Shown: in pieces, positions 16,668-25,496 of the stretch
Position numbering within the stretch: the first letter of the stretch is position 1
How the letters are laid out: the number at the start of each line of letters is the position of its first letter
Source of the DNA: Ignavibacteriales bacterium UBA1304
GTDB taxonomy: Bacteria; Bacteroidota; Ignavibacteria; Ignavibacteriales; Ignavibacteriaceae
Reading direction: 5' to 3'
NCBI GenBank assembly: GCA_002307295.1
Contig: DBTY01000003.1
Span: 73,650-137,649, forward strand
DNA: 64,000 nt
Program-made: the position numbers and the translations under genes
Notes under the pieces: model-generated
The model's database searches: none
Seen by the model: the letters and a program-made list of their open reading frames with translations, nothing else
Told to the model about the DNA's origin: nothing

Positions 16668-17948
16668 ATGCAGGAATTTTATAAAATAAATAAAGTCGCG
16701 GGGGAGCTTACGCTGCCTGGCGATAAATCAATTTCTCATCGTTCTGTAATTTTTTCTTGTTTGGCCGACGGAGTTTCTACAATAAAAAATCTTTCCAACG
16801 GCGAAGACGTAAAATCTACAATGAGCTGCTTTAAAAAATTAGGCTGCAAAATTGAACAGCAAGACGGTCTAGTAAAAATTACGGGAAAAGGTTTCGGAAA
16901 TTTTACTGAACCGAAGGAAGCTCTTGACGCAGGGAATTCAGGCACTACGGCGCGTCTTATAAGCGGCATACTTGCAGTGCAAAAATTTAAAACGGTTGTT
17001 GCAGGCGACGAATCTTTATCCAAGCGTCCAATGAAAAGAGTTATTGAGCCGCTTGAATTAATGGGCGGAAAAATTAAAGCTTCGGAAGGAATGACGCTTC
17101 CAATGGAGTATTATCCATCCGAAAATATAAATGTAATATCTTACGAACTCCCGGTTGCAAGCGCGCAGGTTAAAAGCGCAATACTGCTAGCAGGACTGCA
17201 TTTAGAGGCTGAAACCAAAGTGATAGAAAAAATTCCTTCCCGCAATCATACGGAGGTTATGCTAAATCTTCCGGTAACGCATTCTGAGGGGAAAACAATT
17301 ATTTCAGTTTCTAAGAAAAATTATCCTTCGCCAGCCGACTATCTGGCGCCTTCTGATATTTCTACAGCGGCTTTTTTTATTGTCCTTGCGCTGCTTGTTA
17401 AGGATTCCCGGCTAACGCTAAAAAATGTTTCATTGAATGAAACAAGAACAGGAATCATTAAGGTATTACAGGCTATGGGGGGCAAAATAGAAATATTAAA
17501 CCAAAGGAAAATTTCCGGCGAATCGCTTGGCGATTTAGTTATTTATGGCAGTCGATTAAAAAATATAACTATTGGCGAAGAAATAATTCCAAATATAATA
17601 GACGAGATCCCAATTCTTTCGGCAGCAGGTTTATTTGCTGAAGGAGATTTTATCATTACTAAAGCAAAAGAATTAAGAGCAAAGGAATCGGACCGTATCA
17701 GCGCGTTGTGCAGCAACTATAAGGAGCTTGGGCTTGACGTGGAAGAATATGAAGACGGCTTTTTGCTGCATGGCAAAATAAAAAATAATAAACCCGTTTT
17801 TGAAAGCTTTGGCGATCACAGAATTGCAATGACTTTTGCAATATTGTCTTTGGTGTTGGATAATGGCGGGAAAATGAATAGTTTTGGGTGTGTTAGTATT
17901 TCGAATCCGGATTTTTTACAACAACTTCAAAAAATAACGAGGCAATAA
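16668..17948 (+). CDS. aroA: 3-phosphoshikimate 1-carboxyvinyltransferase (EPSP synthase)
   Basis: 426 residues with two inverse alpha/beta domains. Visible signatures are PGDKSISHRSVIFS, LDAGNSGTTARLISG, KRPMKRVIEPL, KELRAKESDRI and FGDHRIAMTFAI. The enzyme makes EPSP from shikimate-3-phosphate and PEP on the way to chorismate, the substrate of the MenF encoded earlier in the window. The gene directly abuts the next ORF (stop 17946-17948, next ATG 17949). Confidence 0.96.
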   Translation: MQEFYKINKVAGELTLPGDKSISHRSVIFSCLADGVSTIKNLSNGEDVKSTMSCFKKLGCKIEQQDGLVKITGKGFGNFTEPKEALDAGNSGTTARLISGILAVQKFKTVVAGDESLSKRPMKRVIEPLELMGGKIKASEGMTLPMEYYPSENINVISYELPVASAQVKSAILLAGLHLEAETKVIEKIPSRNHTEVMLNLPVTHSEGKTIISVSKKNYPSPADYLAPSDISTAAFFIVLALLVKDSRLTLKNVSLNETRTGIIKVLQAMGGKIEILNQRKISGESLGDLVIYGSRLKNITIGEEIIPNIIDEIPILSAAGLFAEGDFIITKAKELRAKESDRISALCSNYKELGLDVEEYEDGFLLHGKIKNNKPVFESFGDHRIAMTFAILSLVLDNGGKMNSFGCVSISNPDFLQQLQKITRQ

Positions 17949-19061
17949 ATGGCTGAGGTAAGATTAGTTAACGTTTCTAAAGTATATGAAGGCGGCAATA
18001 CTGCTGTAAAAAATGTAAATATTGATATTAAAGATAAGGAGTTTGTAGTCTTAGTCGGGCCTTCAGGCTGCGGAAAATCTACTACTCTTAGAATGATTGC
18101 CGGATTAGAAGAAATTACTTCAGGCGATTTGTATATCGACGATAAAAAAGTAAATGAAGTTTCGCCAAAGGATAGAGATATTGCAATGGTATTCCAGAAT
18201 TATGCGCTTTATCCTCATATGACGGTTTATGAAAATATGGCTTTCGGATTGAAGTTGAGAAAGTTTGACAAAGCTGAAATTAAAGAACGCGTTACAGAAG
18301 CAGCTAAAGTTTTAGGTCTGGAAGAATTATTAGACCGTAAACCAAAAGCTTTATCAGGCGGCCAGCGCCAGAGAGTAGCAGTAGGCAGAGCGATTGTAAG
18401 AAAACCTAAAGTGTTTTTATTTGACGAGCCTCTTAGCAACCTTGACGCAAAATTGAGAGTCCAAATGCGTACGGAAATTTCTAAGCTGCATAAAGATCTT
18501 GAAGCTACAATGATTTATGTAACTCACGATCAGACTGAAGCAATGACTATGGGGGATAAGATTGTAATAATGAAGGACGGAGTAATTAACCAGATCGGCA
18601 CGCCAATGGATTTATATAACCTGCCGGTAAATATATTTGTCGCAGGCTTTATTGGCAGTCCGTCAATGAACTTTGTTGAAGGACAAATTACTACTGATAA
18701 CGGTTTATCGTTTGTAAGCAAACTTAAAGGGATTACAATAAAACTTAGTGGGCAATATGCCGAACAGCTTAAAGCGTTTGCGGGCAAAGAAGTAACTATT
18801 GGCGTAAGACCCGAAGATATTTATGACGCGCAAACGACAGAGGCTATAGCTTCGTCATATAAATTTACTTCTAAGCTTGAGGTTGTTGAACCGATGGGTA
18901 ATGAGATATTCCTTTATTTCAAAATAGACGGGGTTCAATTAACCGCTCGGGTTCCAGCAAAAGAACAACCGGCGGCTAATTCAACAAGAGATTTATTTAT
19001 TGATACAGAAAAGCTTCACTTTTTTGATAATGCTACAGGCGCGGCAATTTATCATAAATAA
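17949..19061 (+). CDS. ABC transporter ATPase, MalK/UgpC/MsmK type (orphan)
   Basis: 370 residues. Walker A is GPSGCGKST, the Q-loop is FQNYALYPHMT, the signature is LSGGQRQRVAVGRA, and Walker B is FLFDEPLSNLD with THDQTEAMTMGD. A C-terminal TOBE/OB region starts near residue 240 (FIGSPSMNFVEG, then TIGVRPEDIY). These mark the carbohydrate-importer (CUT1) branch. No permease or binding protein is nearby: aroA is upstream and bshC is convergent, overlapping by 10 nt. It may energise several sugar importers encoded elsewhere, as MsmK does. Confidence 0.88.
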   Translation: MAEVRLVNVSKVYEGGNTAVKNVNIDIKDKEFVVLVGPSGCGKSTTLRMIAGLEEITSGDLYIDDKKVNEVSPKDRDIAMVFQNYALYPHMTVYENMAFGLKLRKFDKAEIKERVTEAAKVLGLEELLDRKPKALSGGQRQRVAVGRAIVRKPKVFLFDEPLSNLDAKLRVQMRTEISKLHKDLEATMIYVTHDQTEAMTMGDKIVIMKDGVINQIGTPMDLYNLPVNIFVAGFIGSPSMNFVEGQITTDNGLSFVSKLKGITIKLSGQYAEQLKAFAGKEVTIGVRPEDIYDAQTTEAIASSYKFTSKLEVVEPMGNEIFLYFKIDGVQLTARVPAKEQPAANSTRDLFIDTEKLHFFDNATGAAIYHK

Positions 19062-20683
19062 ATTATCTGGTGATCGAATTTATTTATTTCGAGAACGTTG
19101 ATTATTTTCTCAAGAAAATCAAGACCGTACTTGTTGGCAAAGTAGACGTAGTTTAATTCTCTTTCCTGTAAACTCTTTTCAGGATATAAAGCTACAATAA
19201 GTTTTTCTAATTGGTTAAGCGTAATTTCATGCTTCCTCTTATTTGCTTCTACGGTCTTTCCTTTTAACTCGTTCAGATAGTTATCTATTTTTTGTATGTA
19301 TTTGGCGGTCGAGTCGCTTGTAGTCTTATCTATCACCAAAAGACTTTTTTGCAGTTCGCCCATTGCGCCGTTTACTTTTTCAATTGCCGGAGCAAAAAGA
19401 TCGTCTACAGTATAGTTTGACTGCGCTTCAATAACTTTCTCAATCAATTCTTCAGGATTCCTATACAACTCTTTTATATCAATTGAGTATTTCTGTAAAA
19501 TTGAAGAGCTTGATTTTTCTACTATTGTTGCTGAAGACCGGGGGTAAATAATTGGTTCTGGTATATTAAAGATTTTGTAAAGGGGCATAACTTGCGCAAA
19601 GTAACTGATCTCGCTCGGGCCTCCTACATAAAAGGCCGTTGGTAAAAGATAGTCCTGACACACAGGGCGGAACAATACGTTAGGGCTAAAGTTTTCCGGA
19701 GTATCTTCAATTGCCTGAAGAATTTCTTCCTGCGTAAATTTTTTCCTTTTACGTCTCAGTTTAAATTCATTTTCAGAAGGTTCAATTAAATATCTGCCTT
19801 CATCGTCGTGATAAAAAAGATTAATAGGCCTTATTTTTACCTGCGCATGGTAAACCTCTTCAAGCCTGGCGCTTGTTTCCACAAGTTTCTGCGTATGAGC
19901 GCGGAAGTCGATAATCTCTTTTTTGAATATTGGTTTCAGCAGCTGTTTTGCGGCTTTATCCTGAGGGTCGAATATTACTAAACCATGTTTGTCAAACAAA
20001 CTAAAAATTAAGTCTCTAAAACTGGATTTAAAAGTTTTGCCTTCGGCGTAAAAAGAAGAGTAAAAATCAAGCGTCTTTTGTTTAAACTCGGTATCTCTTA
20101 AGTTTTTTTCAATTTCGGCAAAAAAGTTTTTTATTGTGTCTTTAAGTTCAATTGAGGCGACGTCGCCGCGATTTGCTTCTTCTTCTGTATTGTCGTCGTA
20201 AACTATTTTTTGTAATTTATTCTGATTATCAAGAATATGTAAATACTTTACTTCGTCAAAATCGTGGTCGTCTCCTTCAAGCCAGAAAACGGGAGCAAAA
20301 TTATATTCTTCAAATTTCTCATTTAAGAAAGCCGATAATTTTATTGCAGTGATTATTTTATACAAAGTGTAAAGAGGTCCGCCTAATATGCCAAGCTGCT
20401 GTCCGGTTACAATTGCAAAAGTATTTTTATCGCTAAGCGCGGAAATATTTTTTAAAGTTTTTTCCGATGGGGCAAAGTTTTTATATTGAGCGCTAATTAT
20501 TTCAGAAATTTTTTCTTTAGAATCTTTGGGTCTGTTCGCCATTTCCTTGAAATAGTCTTTATATGAATCAATTTCTCTGAAATTATATTTGTAGTAATCT
20601 TTAACGTTGTCAAATTCATAAAGGTAGTCTAAAAAAAGGTTTAAGTGTCCCGGAATCTCGTCAAATTTAATGAACATGGTCAT
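19052..20683 (-). CDS. bshC: Bacillithiol biosynthesis cysteine-adding enzyme BshC
   Basis: 543 residues, normal for BshC. Hallmarks are VTGQQLGILGGPLYTLYKI and FAPVFWLEGDDHDFDEV in the Rossmann part, then FRPVCQDYLLPTAFYVGGPS. The C-terminal half is helical. BshC adds cysteine to glucosaminyl-malate in the final step of bacillithiol synthesis, so this organism probably uses bacillithiol as a thiol cofactor. bshA and bshB are not in the window. ATG 20683 is used, and a second ATG at 20677 is equally possible. The 3' end overlaps the convergent MalK-like gene. Confidence 0.92.
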   Translation of the reverse strand: MTMFIKFDEIPGHLNLFLDYLYEFDNVKDYYKYNFREIDSYKDYFKEMANRPKDSKEKISEIISAQYKNFAPSEKTLKNISALSDKNTFAIVTGQQLGILGGPLYTLYKIITAIKLSAFLNEKFEEYNFAPVFWLEGDDHDFDEVKYLHILDNQNKLQKIVYDDNTEEEANRGDVASIELKDTIKNFFAEIEKNLRDTEFKQKTLDFYSSFYAEGKTFKSSFRDLIFSLFDKHGLVIFDPQDKAAKQLLKPIFKKEIIDFRAHTQKLVETSARLEEVYHAQVKIRPINLFYHDDEGRYLIEPSENEFKLRRKRKKFTQEEILQAIEDTPENFSPNVLFRPVCQDYLLPTAFYVGGPSEISYFAQVMPLYKIFNIPEPIIYPRSSATIVEKSSSSILQKYSIDIKELYRNPEELIEKVIEAQSNYTVDDLFAPAIEKVNGAMGELQKSLLVIDKTTSDSTAKYIQKIDNYLNELKGKTVEANKRKHEITLNQLEKLIVALYPEKSLQERELNYVYFANKYGLDFLEKIINVLEINKFDHQIIYL

Positions 20684-20827
20684 CTCGTATAATATTATAA
20701 AATCAAAACAAACTAAAATATTAAATAATTCAAAGAATTGTAGTACAAAAATGAAATTAACAGGTTAAATTTATTCATTAAAATTATTTATTTTACACAA
20801 CTATAAAAATAATACATTATTCCTGAT

Positions 20828-21706
20828 ATGAAAAAAATTATATTGTTCTACATGACGTTATTCTTGTCCTCGGTTTTAGTTTGGGGGCAGGCGGCCGATT
20901 CGCTTAAAAACAGTTCTGAGCTGCTTCCTTCCGGGCTTCATTTCCGCCCTTTATTGGGCAATCAGCAGGAAGCGCATTTTGGCATTTTATATTATACTGA
21001 AACTTCAAACTTAAAAGTTGATATTGGCAATTCGATTGACGTGGTTAGTTTTATGTTCCCTGCAGATAGCTGCAGGCTAACATTCGGAATTGATTTTATG
21101 GCTTACGCTTATTCTACAAGTTATAAAGGGAATAGGTTGCAGATTGACGCGCTTGACGGCTTTTTTGGCGGAAACGCAGTATTCTCTAAAAAAACTGACG
21201 GTGGCAGATTAATTGGAAGGTTCAGAGTAACGCATAACAGCGCGCATTTAGTTGACGGTCATTTTGACCAGGCGACTGATAAATGGATTGGCGATAAAAA
21301 ACCGATTCCATTTACAAAAGATTTTGGCGAGCTTTTGCTTGCTAATGAACGTCTGAACGATAAATATCTGCTTAAATATTATGGAGGCGTTTCGTATTCA
21401 ACGCTTGTGCGCCCTATTGAATTAAAAAAATATGCCTTTATTGGCGGCGTTGAAACAGGGTTGATTGATTTCTGGGGTAAAGTAATGCATAAGGAAACAG
21501 AGCTGTTTTTATCTTACAATATAAATCTGATTGGCATTCCAAAATATGTCGCAAATAATAATATCATGCTGGGGACGAAATTTGGCGCATGGAACGATAA
21601 AGGCCTGATGCTTTATTTAGACTATTATTCTGGTCAGAATTTTCTTAGCGAATATTACAAGGATAGAATTTCACGTTTCGGAATTGGGTTCCTTGTCGAT
21701 TTTTAG
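20828..21706 (+). CDS. Outer membrane beta-barrel protein, DUF1207-like, paralogue A
   Basis: 292 residues. A signal peptide ends near VWGQA, and the C-terminus ends in aromatic Phe. The early motif LPSGLHFRPLLGNQQEAHFG and the central RFRVTHNSAHLVDGHFD resemble DUF1207 proteins. A second paralogue at 26491-27330 shares the SAHLVDGH motif and a late GxKFGxxNxKG segment. The gene is first in an eight-gene run and lies 17 nt before the flippase-like gene. A role in anchoring or passing a glycan or lipid across the outer membrane is inferred from context only. Confidence 0.62.
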   Translation: MKKIILFYMTLFLSSVLVWGQAADSLKNSSELLPSGLHFRPLLGNQQEAHFGILYYTETSNLKVDIGNSIDVVSFMFPADSCRLTFGIDFMAYAYSTSYKGNRLQIDALDGFFGGNAVFSKKTDGGRLIGRFRVTHNSAHLVDGHFDQATDKWIGDKKPIPFTKDFGELLLANERLNDKYLLKYYGGVSYSTLVRPIELKKYAFIGGVETGLIDFWGKVMHKETELFLSYNINLIGIPKYVANNNIMLGTKFGAWNDKGLMLYLDYYSGQNFLSEYYKDRISRFGIGFLVDF

Positions 21707-21723
21707 CAAGAACCTGAAATAGT

Positions 21724-22656
21724 ATGATAGCAAAAAAGAAAATATATTTTTATCTGAAATTCCTGTTGGGTTTTGCCATCATCTATTTCTTAATAACATC
21801 TATTCATATTTCAGAAATTTATAATAGCCTGAAAAAAGCGAACGCAATTACTTTGTGTTTTGTGGTTTTATTTGGCGCGCTGAATTTATATTTGCAGTAT
21901 GCAAAATGGAAATTAATCTGTAACGAGACGCTGAATGAATTTAATCAAAAAAAAATAATTCATTCATTGTTAATCGGTTTTTCGGCAGGATTAATTACTC
22001 CTATGCGTATTGGCGAATATTGGGGCAGGCATTCGGTAATAAGCGACCATAGCTTTTTGAAATTATCTTATTCGGTAGTAGTGGAAAAATTTTCGCTTTT
22101 GTTCATTGAACTTTCAGTTGGCGGAATTCTTTCGTTGGCTTTTATCTATTGGTATTTGTCGTTTAGTCTTTTGCAATGTATTGCAATTACTATAGTATTT
22201 GTCATTTTTTTAGTCGCGCTTATATTTATTTTATCAGGGAATTTTAGCCTGCTGAAAAAAATCAAAAGGCCGATTAAACTTGTTAATATAATAGAGCGTT
22301 ATTCGGCTCTTGCAGTTGTTGAAAGGCTGCTAAAAAATAAGCTGCTAATGCTTTCGTTTTTGCAGTTCTTCTGTTATTTAATTCAGTATGTTGTGCTTGT
22401 TATTACTTTTTCAAAATGCGTCGATTATATTGGCATTTTTTTAGCGGCGTGCTTTATTTATTTTATGAAAAATTTTGTCGCATTTATTACTCCCGGCGAA
22501 CTTGGCACAAGAGAAGGCGTTTCTGTTTTTACGTTAGCTCTCATTGGAATAAACGGAGCCGCAGGTTTTAACGCAGGCATATCTGTTTTTTTTATTAATA
22601 TACTAATTCCGTCAATAGTCGGAACATTTTTCCTATTGGCAAAACATGATAACTGA
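21724..22656 (+). CDS. Flippase-like membrane protein (LPG synthase TM / UPF0104 family)
   Basis: 310 residues with about eight hydrophobic segments. Conserved pieces of the family are FSAGLITPMRIGEYWGR near residue 90 and FMKNFVAFITPGELGTREG near residue 245. This matches the membrane domain of lysylphosphatidylglycerol synthetases and related flippase-like proteins, which are frequent in glycolipid and glycoprotein pathways. It lacks a C-terminal aminoacyltransferase domain. It overlaps the following GT2 by 11 nt. Translocation of a lipid-linked sugar is a reasonable inference but is not shown. Confidence 0.75.
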   Translation: MIAKKKIYFYLKFLLGFAIIYFLITSIHISEIYNSLKKANAITLCFVVLFGALNLYLQYAKWKLICNETLNEFNQKKIIHSLLIGFSAGLITPMRIGEYWGRHSVISDHSFLKLSYSVVVEKFSLLFIELSVGGILSLAFIYWYLSFSLLQCIAITIVFVIFLVALIFILSGNFSLLKKIKRPIKLVNIIERYSALAVVERLLKNKLLMLSFLQFFCYLIQYVVLVITFSKCVDYIGIFLAACFIYFMKNFVAFITPGELGTREGVSVFTLALIGINGAAGFNAGISVFFINILIPSIVGTFFLLAKHDN

Positions 22657-23785
22657 AATATTGGCGATTCTTTTTTTTATTTTACTAACGCATTATGTTT
22701 TTTTTATTCTTGGAATTAACAAGGGACTTTCTGCGTTTAATAATGATAAGCCGTGTAGTAAGAATAACGAGTTCTTTGTTAGCGTTATTATCCCTTTCAG
22801 AAACGAATCTGAAAACATTTTAAATAGTTTAAGCTGTATTGAAAGCCTCGCTTATCCAAAAAATAAGTTTGAAGTTATTTATGTAAACGACGCTTCGGAC
22901 GACGATAGTCTTTATAAATTAACTTCGGCGCTAAAAAGCGGCAACATAAAAGTTATAACTCTACAGGAAGGCGCGCGTAATGAAGGATATAAAAAGCGGG
23001 CTGTGAAAACCGGAATAGATAACTCGGTGGGAGATATAATTGTTACTACCGATGCAGATTGCATTTTTAAACCAGAGTGGCTTAACGGTCTGCTTGCAAA
23101 TTTTGATGAAGAAACGGCATTTGTTTCGGGTCCGGTTCGATTTATTAACGCCGAAAGTTTTTTTGCAAAATTGCAAACAATAGAGTTTGCAGGACTTGTG
23201 CTTGCGGGCGCCGGTTTGATTGGAATTAAAAAACCTGTTATTTGTAACGGCGCAAATATAGCTTACAGAAAGAGCGTGTTTTTATCCGTTAACGGGTTTG
23301 AAGATAATATGAACATCGCTTCCGGCGACGACGGTTTTTTGATGCAGAAAATAGCTGACGAAACAAATTATAAAATAAAATTTTGTTTTAATAAAGAAGC
23401 CATTGTTGAAACAAAACCGAACAAAACAATTTTAAGTTTTCTTCGCCAACGAAAACGATGGGCGGGCAAATCTCCTTATTATAAAGATAAATTATTAGTC
23501 GCTAAACTTGGTCTAATATATTTGTTTTATCTGTCGTTGTTTGTTTTATTTATTTCGGCGTTTACAGGCTCTAAAATTATTATGATTATGCTTGCTGTTG
23601 GTTTGCTTGCAAAGTTTTTTACAGAAGCGCTTGTTATGCAAAAGGGGAAAGCATTTTTTAATTTAAAATACGGCTTGCTTGATTTTATATTAGCGGAAAT
23701 ATTTCAGATCGTATATATAATTACTTTAACCGCCGCCGGATTAGGCGGAAACACTATTTGGAAAGAAAGAAAAATAAAAAAATGA
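22646..23785 (+). CDS. Membrane-anchored glycosyltransferase family 2, first copy
   Basis: 379 residues. There is an N-terminal membrane helix, then the GT-A core: VSVIIPFRNESENILN, VIYVNDASDDDS, TTDADCIFKPEW (DxD), SGDDGFLMQK, and the Q-x-x-R-W-like LRQRKRWAGKS. Two or three C-terminal helices follow. This layout fits processive or lipid-linked GT2 enzymes. It overlaps both neighbours (11 nt upstream, 4 nt ATGA downstream), indicating translational coupling. The donor sugar and acceptor are unknown. Confidence 0.82.
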   Translation: MITEILAILFFILLTHYVFFILGINKGLSAFNNDKPCSKNNEFFVSVIIPFRNESENILNSLSCIESLAYPKNKFEVIYVNDASDDDSLYKLTSALKSGNIKVITLQEGARNEGYKKRAVKTGIDNSVGDIIVTTDADCIFKPEWLNGLLANFDEETAFVSGPVRFINAESFFAKLQTIEFAGLVLAGAGLIGIKKPVICNGANIAYRKSVFLSVNGFEDNMNIASGDDGFLMQKIADETNYKIKFCFNKEAIVETKPNKTILSFLRQRKRWAGKSPYYKDKLLVAKLGLIYLFYLSLFVLFISAFTGSKIIMIMLAVGLLAKFFTEALVMQKGKAFFNLKYGLLDFILAEIFQIVYIITLTAAGLGGNTIWKERKIKK

Positions 23786-24417
23786 AATCTTTATATAATC
23801 CTCCAGCGCTAATTAAAAAAGCGTTTAAGAATTATTTTTGGGAAACCGTAAATAATAAAGTCCTCTTAACGTTTGACGACGGCCCAATTCCGGATAATAC
23901 AGAAGCGATTCTTAAAAAATTAGACGAGCTTAATATAAAAGCTCTTTTTTTTACCGTTGGCGAAAACAGTCAGAAATATCCATCGCTTACAGAGCAGATA
24001 ATCAGCCAGAAACACACAATAGGAAGCCATACGTTTCATCATAGAAAAATTCCGGGACTTTCATCGGAAGCGCTTAGCGATGAAATTGATAAGGTTAATA
24101 ATCTTTTTACGGAAAAATTCAATTATCAAATACGATATTTCCGTCCTCCTCATGGAAGATTTGACTTAAGACTGAACAATTATCTTAAAGCCCGTTCGAT
24201 GAAATGCGTAATGTGGACGTTATTAACTTTTGACTATAAAAATGATATAGAGTTAGTTAAGTTTGCAGTTGAAAAATATTTGACTGCCGGCTCAATTATA
24301 GTTTTGCATGACAGTTTAAAATCTAAAAACATTATAATGGACTCAATCGATTTTGTATACGAACAGGTTAGTAAAAAAGGTTTTCAGTTTGGAGATGCGG
24401 AAGAATGTTTGAAATAA
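23782..24417 (+). CDS. Polysaccharide deacetylase (NodB/CE4 family)
   Basis: 211 residues from the ATG at 23782, which forms an ATGA overlap with the upstream stop. A TTG at 23758 is in frame but unneeded. CE4 motifs: TFDDGP (motif 1, catalytic and metal Asp), HTIGSHTFHH (motif 2, two metal His), RPPHGRFD (motif 3), and IIVLHDS (late motif). No signal peptide or membrane segment is evident, suggesting it acts at the cytoplasmic face on a lipid-linked N-acetylated sugar. It sits between two GT2 genes, so it probably modifies the same glycan. Confidence 0.82.
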   Translation: MKSLYNPPALIKKAFKNYFWETVNNKVLLTFDDGPIPDNTEAILKKLDELNIKALFFTVGENSQKYPSLTEQIISQKHTIGSHTFHHRKIPGLSSEALSDEIDKVNNLFTEKFNYQIRYFRPPHGRFDLRLNNYLKARSMKCVMWTLLTFDYKNDIELVKFAVEKYLTAGSIIVLHDSLKSKNIIMDSIDFVYEQVSKKGFQFGDAEECLK

Positions 24418-25496
24418 TCTTTTTGATAGCGATTGCCGGATATTTTATACAATCTTTTCTGTTTGCAATAGGCGCAGGGAAGAAGTACGCCAAACTGAGC
24501 CAGGACGAACTGCCTACAGCCTCTGTAATAGTGGCGGCCAGAAACGAAGAACAAAATATTTTAAATTGTCTTACTTCGTTGAATGAACTAATTTACCCCG
24601 AAGGAAAATTGGAAATTATTATTGTTGACGATAGATCGACGGACGATACCGGGCGGATTATTGACGAGTTCATACAAGATAAAAAACGTTTTAAAAAAAT
24701 TGTTACGCAAAATGAAATTGCCGGGTTAAAAGGTAAAACAAACGCTTTGGCAAACGCTATTAAAGCCGCCGAAGGAGAAATAATCCTTACTACTGACGCG
24801 GATTGCTGCGTAGCTTCTACGTGGGCTTTTACAATGGCTTCTTATTTTACAAAAGAGGTCGCCATGGTAAACGGTTTTACCGACCAAAGAGCCGTAAATA
24901 ATTTTGAAGGCATGCAAAGCCTTGATTTTATTTATCTTCTAACTGTGGCTGCCGGAACTACAAATTTTGATAAACCGTTAAGCTGCATTGGCAATAATAT
25001 GGCTTACAGGAAATCCGCGTACCTTGAAGTAGGCGGTTATGAAAATCTGCCTTTTAGCGTTACGGAAGATTTTAATTTGTTGTTTGCCATTCATCAATTA
25101 CATAAATACAAAATTATTGCGCCGCTTGACAGGGACGCTTTGGTTACATCCGAGCCATGCAAAAGTATAAAAGAACTTTCACGTCAGAAAAAAAGATGGG
25201 GCGTTGGCGGCCTTAAAAGTCCGTTAAGAGGTTATTTAGTAATGGGGAACGGATTCCTTGCGCATTTATGTATTATTCTGTCTCCTTTTTTCTTCTCTTT
25301 ACAGGCTGGGTATTTAATATTTACTAAATTGTTATTAGACGTTCTTTTTATTTATCCGGTTCTAAAAAAATTAGGTATAAAAAAGAATATTAAATATTTT
25401 GCCGCTTTTGAAATTTATTTTATCATTTACGTTATTGCGCTTCCAGTATCATTAGCATTAGGCAAAAAAGTGATATGGAAAGGGAGAGAATATTAA
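24405..25496 (+). CDS. Membrane-anchored glycosyltransferase family 2, second copy
   Basis: 363 residues. An N-terminal helix is followed by ASVIVAARNEEQNILNCL, EIIIVDDRSTDDT, LTTDADCCV (DxD), SVTEDFNLLFAI (ED catalytic motif) and SRQKKRWGVGG, then C-terminal membrane helices. It is a diverged paralogue of the GT2 at 22646. It overlaps the deacetylase by 13 nt and the radical SAM gene by a single base (TAATG). Two different GT2 enzymes in one operon suggest at least two sugar additions. Confidence 0.82.
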   Translation: MFEIIFLIAIAGYFIQSFLFAIGAGKKYAKLSQDELPTASVIVAARNEEQNILNCLTSLNELIYPEGKLEIIIVDDRSTDDTGRIIDEFIQDKKRFKKIVTQNEIAGLKGKTNALANAIKAAEGEIILTTDADCCVASTWAFTMASYFTKEVAMVNGFTDQRAVNNFEGMQSLDFIYLLTVAAGTTNFDKPLSCIGNNMAYRKSAYLEVGGYENLPFSVTEDFNLLFAIHQLHKYKIIAPLDRDALVTSEPCKSIKELSRQKKRWGVGGLKSPLRGYLVMGNGFLAHLCIILSPFFFSLQAGYLIFTKLLLDVLFIYPVLKKLGIKKNIKYFAAFEIYFIIYVIALPVSLALGKKVIWKGREY

